64,000 nt of DNA from a virus. Under the pieces are notes generated by a model. That model made no database searches. It was not told where the DNA came from and worked only from the letters and a program-made list of their open reading frames with translations. The stretch spans positions 62,001-126,000 of the IMG/VR virus record IMGVR_UViG_3300017917_002814; one strand, written 5' to 3'. The position numbers were made by a program, and so were the translations under genes. Below, one piece after another: positions 63,230-64,000 of this stretch (its first letter is position 1; each line of letters opens with the position of its first letter).

Positions 63230-64000
63230 TTATACAAATACTCCATTTTGTGGGAACTTGATATATTTATCTAGCGATTCAGGAATGATCCAAATATCTT
63301 GATTGTTGCTGAATGTGGTACCACCAGTAAATGAGTTTCCTGCTGCAAAGCCTTCGCGCATGATACAGGTACCACCATCAAATGTTGTTTCTGCTGTGCG
63401 TTCTAGCCCTGTTGCAAAATCAGCCACATAGTACCTTGGAACAGCTTCGCCTGCTTCTGTTCTATACTGTAACGTACTTTGCCTGTAGGTGTCTCCAGTA
63501 CGAACTTTTACTGTTTGATCAATGATGATTTCTTGTCTAAATAACAATGTGACTTCAGCATCATTTCCTTGATCAAAGTGGCTAAAAGACAGTATTTGAC
63601 TTGCCTCATCAAAACCCACTTGATCGTCATCTAAGCCTAGCTCTGGAAACTCTTCCCATGTCAATTCCCATATGCCACCTTGCTGATTGATCGTGACAAA
63701 CCCGCCAGCTTTGTCTAGATACCCTGGAATAGTGTTGCCTGCACTATTTGTCCATCCATTATTAATTCCGCCATACCCAGTTTGTTTGGCAAATATTATT
63801 TTTTCTCCTTCGATGAAATTCCCAACTCCATCTACAATTAGTGATGATCTAACTGTCAGTAAGTTTTCTCCGTCGATACTATCAAATGATGTGCTGACTG
63901 CATAATCAACAAATGCCTCCCCATTAATCCTTATCGCAGCACTTGACGGAGAAGTTATATTACTCGATAATGTAAGTATATTTCCTGCAGTATTCAAATT
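63230..64000 (-). CDS. Partial fibre-like structural protein
   Basis: The frame is open at the right window edge, so the N-terminus is missing; about 257 codons are visible. Composition and strands resemble the next gene downstream, from which it is separated by an abutting stop. Likely a tail-fibre or baseplate-surface protein. Confidence 0.65.
   Translation of the reverse strand, partial: NLNTAGNILTLSSNITSPSSAAIRINGEAFVDYAVSTSFDSIDGENLLTVRSSLIVDGVGNFIEGEKIIFAKQTGYGGINNGWTNSAGNTIPGYLDKAGGFVTINQQGGIWELTWEEFPELGLDDDQVGFDEASQILSFSHFDQGNDAEVTLLFRQEIIIDQTVKVRTGDTYRQSTLQYRTEAGEAVPRYYVADFATGLERTAETTFDGGTCIMREGFAAGNSFTGGTTFSNNQDIWIIPESLDKYIKFPQNGVFV

Overview
This window is part of the genome of a large tailed phage (Caudoviricetes) of the T4-like myovirus type. 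It encodes a family-B DNA polymerase (gp43-like), sliding clamp (gp45-like), clamp-loader ATPase (gp44-like), 5' nuclease/RNase H, a gp31/GroES-like co-chaperonin, PhoH, a probable DsbA-type DNA-binding protein, thymidylate synthase, DHFR and a MazG-like pyrophosphohydrolase. It also has a complete lysis cassette with Rz/Rz1-type spanins and lipoboxes, so the host should be Gram-negative. Many small proteins resemble those of T4-like phages of aquatic bacteria. The DNA is AT-rich and almost fully coding. Nearly all genes lie on the minus strand and many are joined by ATGA or TAATG overlaps. The only plus-strand genes are the truncated first gene and a phoH/radical-SAM pair near 55-57 kb. I saw no tRNA, rRNA, CRISPR array, IS element or attachment site.

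Layout. 1-3 kb: surface-sugar-type genes (DegT aminotransferase, NAD-dependent epimerase). 3.3-5.5 kb: ThyA, DHFR and an SGNH-like protein. 5.5-9 kb: small unknown proteins, then small membrane proteins coupled to a metallopeptidase-like/VWA protein. 10-11.2 kb: its partner MoxR-type AAA+ ATPase. 11-15.5 kb: small unknown proteins. 15.5-31 kb: RNase H, the 7-deazaguanine genes (QueE, QueD, FolE and a DpdA-like transglycosylase), a phosphoribosyltransferase, GalE, glycosyltransferase, short-chain dehydrogenase and sulfotransferase, and gp45. 31-37 kb: gp43, DsbA-like protein, class-III aminotransferase, alpha/beta hydrolase and Dps. 37-46.7 kb: low-complexity, probably virion proteins, a nucleotidyltransferase and a glycosyltransferase. 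47-50.6 kb: ClpA-like unfoldase and a DnaJ/CbpA co-chaperone. 50.6-53.8 kb: lysis operon with a late-type box in front and a terminator behind. 55-57 kb: plus-strand PhoH and SPASM radical SAM. 57-62 kb: HAD phosphatase, cupin, gp44, FkbM methyltransferase, GroES-like protein, a C-family polymerase fragment and MazG. 62-64 kb: two fibre-like structural proteins, the last cut by the window edge.

How the parts may work together. FolE, QueD and QueE make 7-carboxy-7-deazaguanine, and the DpdA-like protein would insert a 7-deazaguanine into phage DNA. No QueC is visible, so the final base is open. MoxR with the VWA/metallopeptidase protein and its membrane partners forms one module. DnaJ with a ClpA that keeps a ClpP-docking-like loop forms another. 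Five adjacent genes (38.1-45.0 kb), including the nucleotidyltransferase, begin with short N-terminal sequences resembling T4 capsid-targeting peptides; they may be packaged in the head and delivered to the host.

Transcription signals fall into two groups: sigma70-like promoters (-35/-10 with 17-18 bp spacing) before early-type genes, and NATAAATA late-type boxes before several structural, lysis and chaperone genes. In four genes the box-to-ATG distance predicts a leaderless mRNA. All protein and promoter calls come from reading the sequence; no database search was run.
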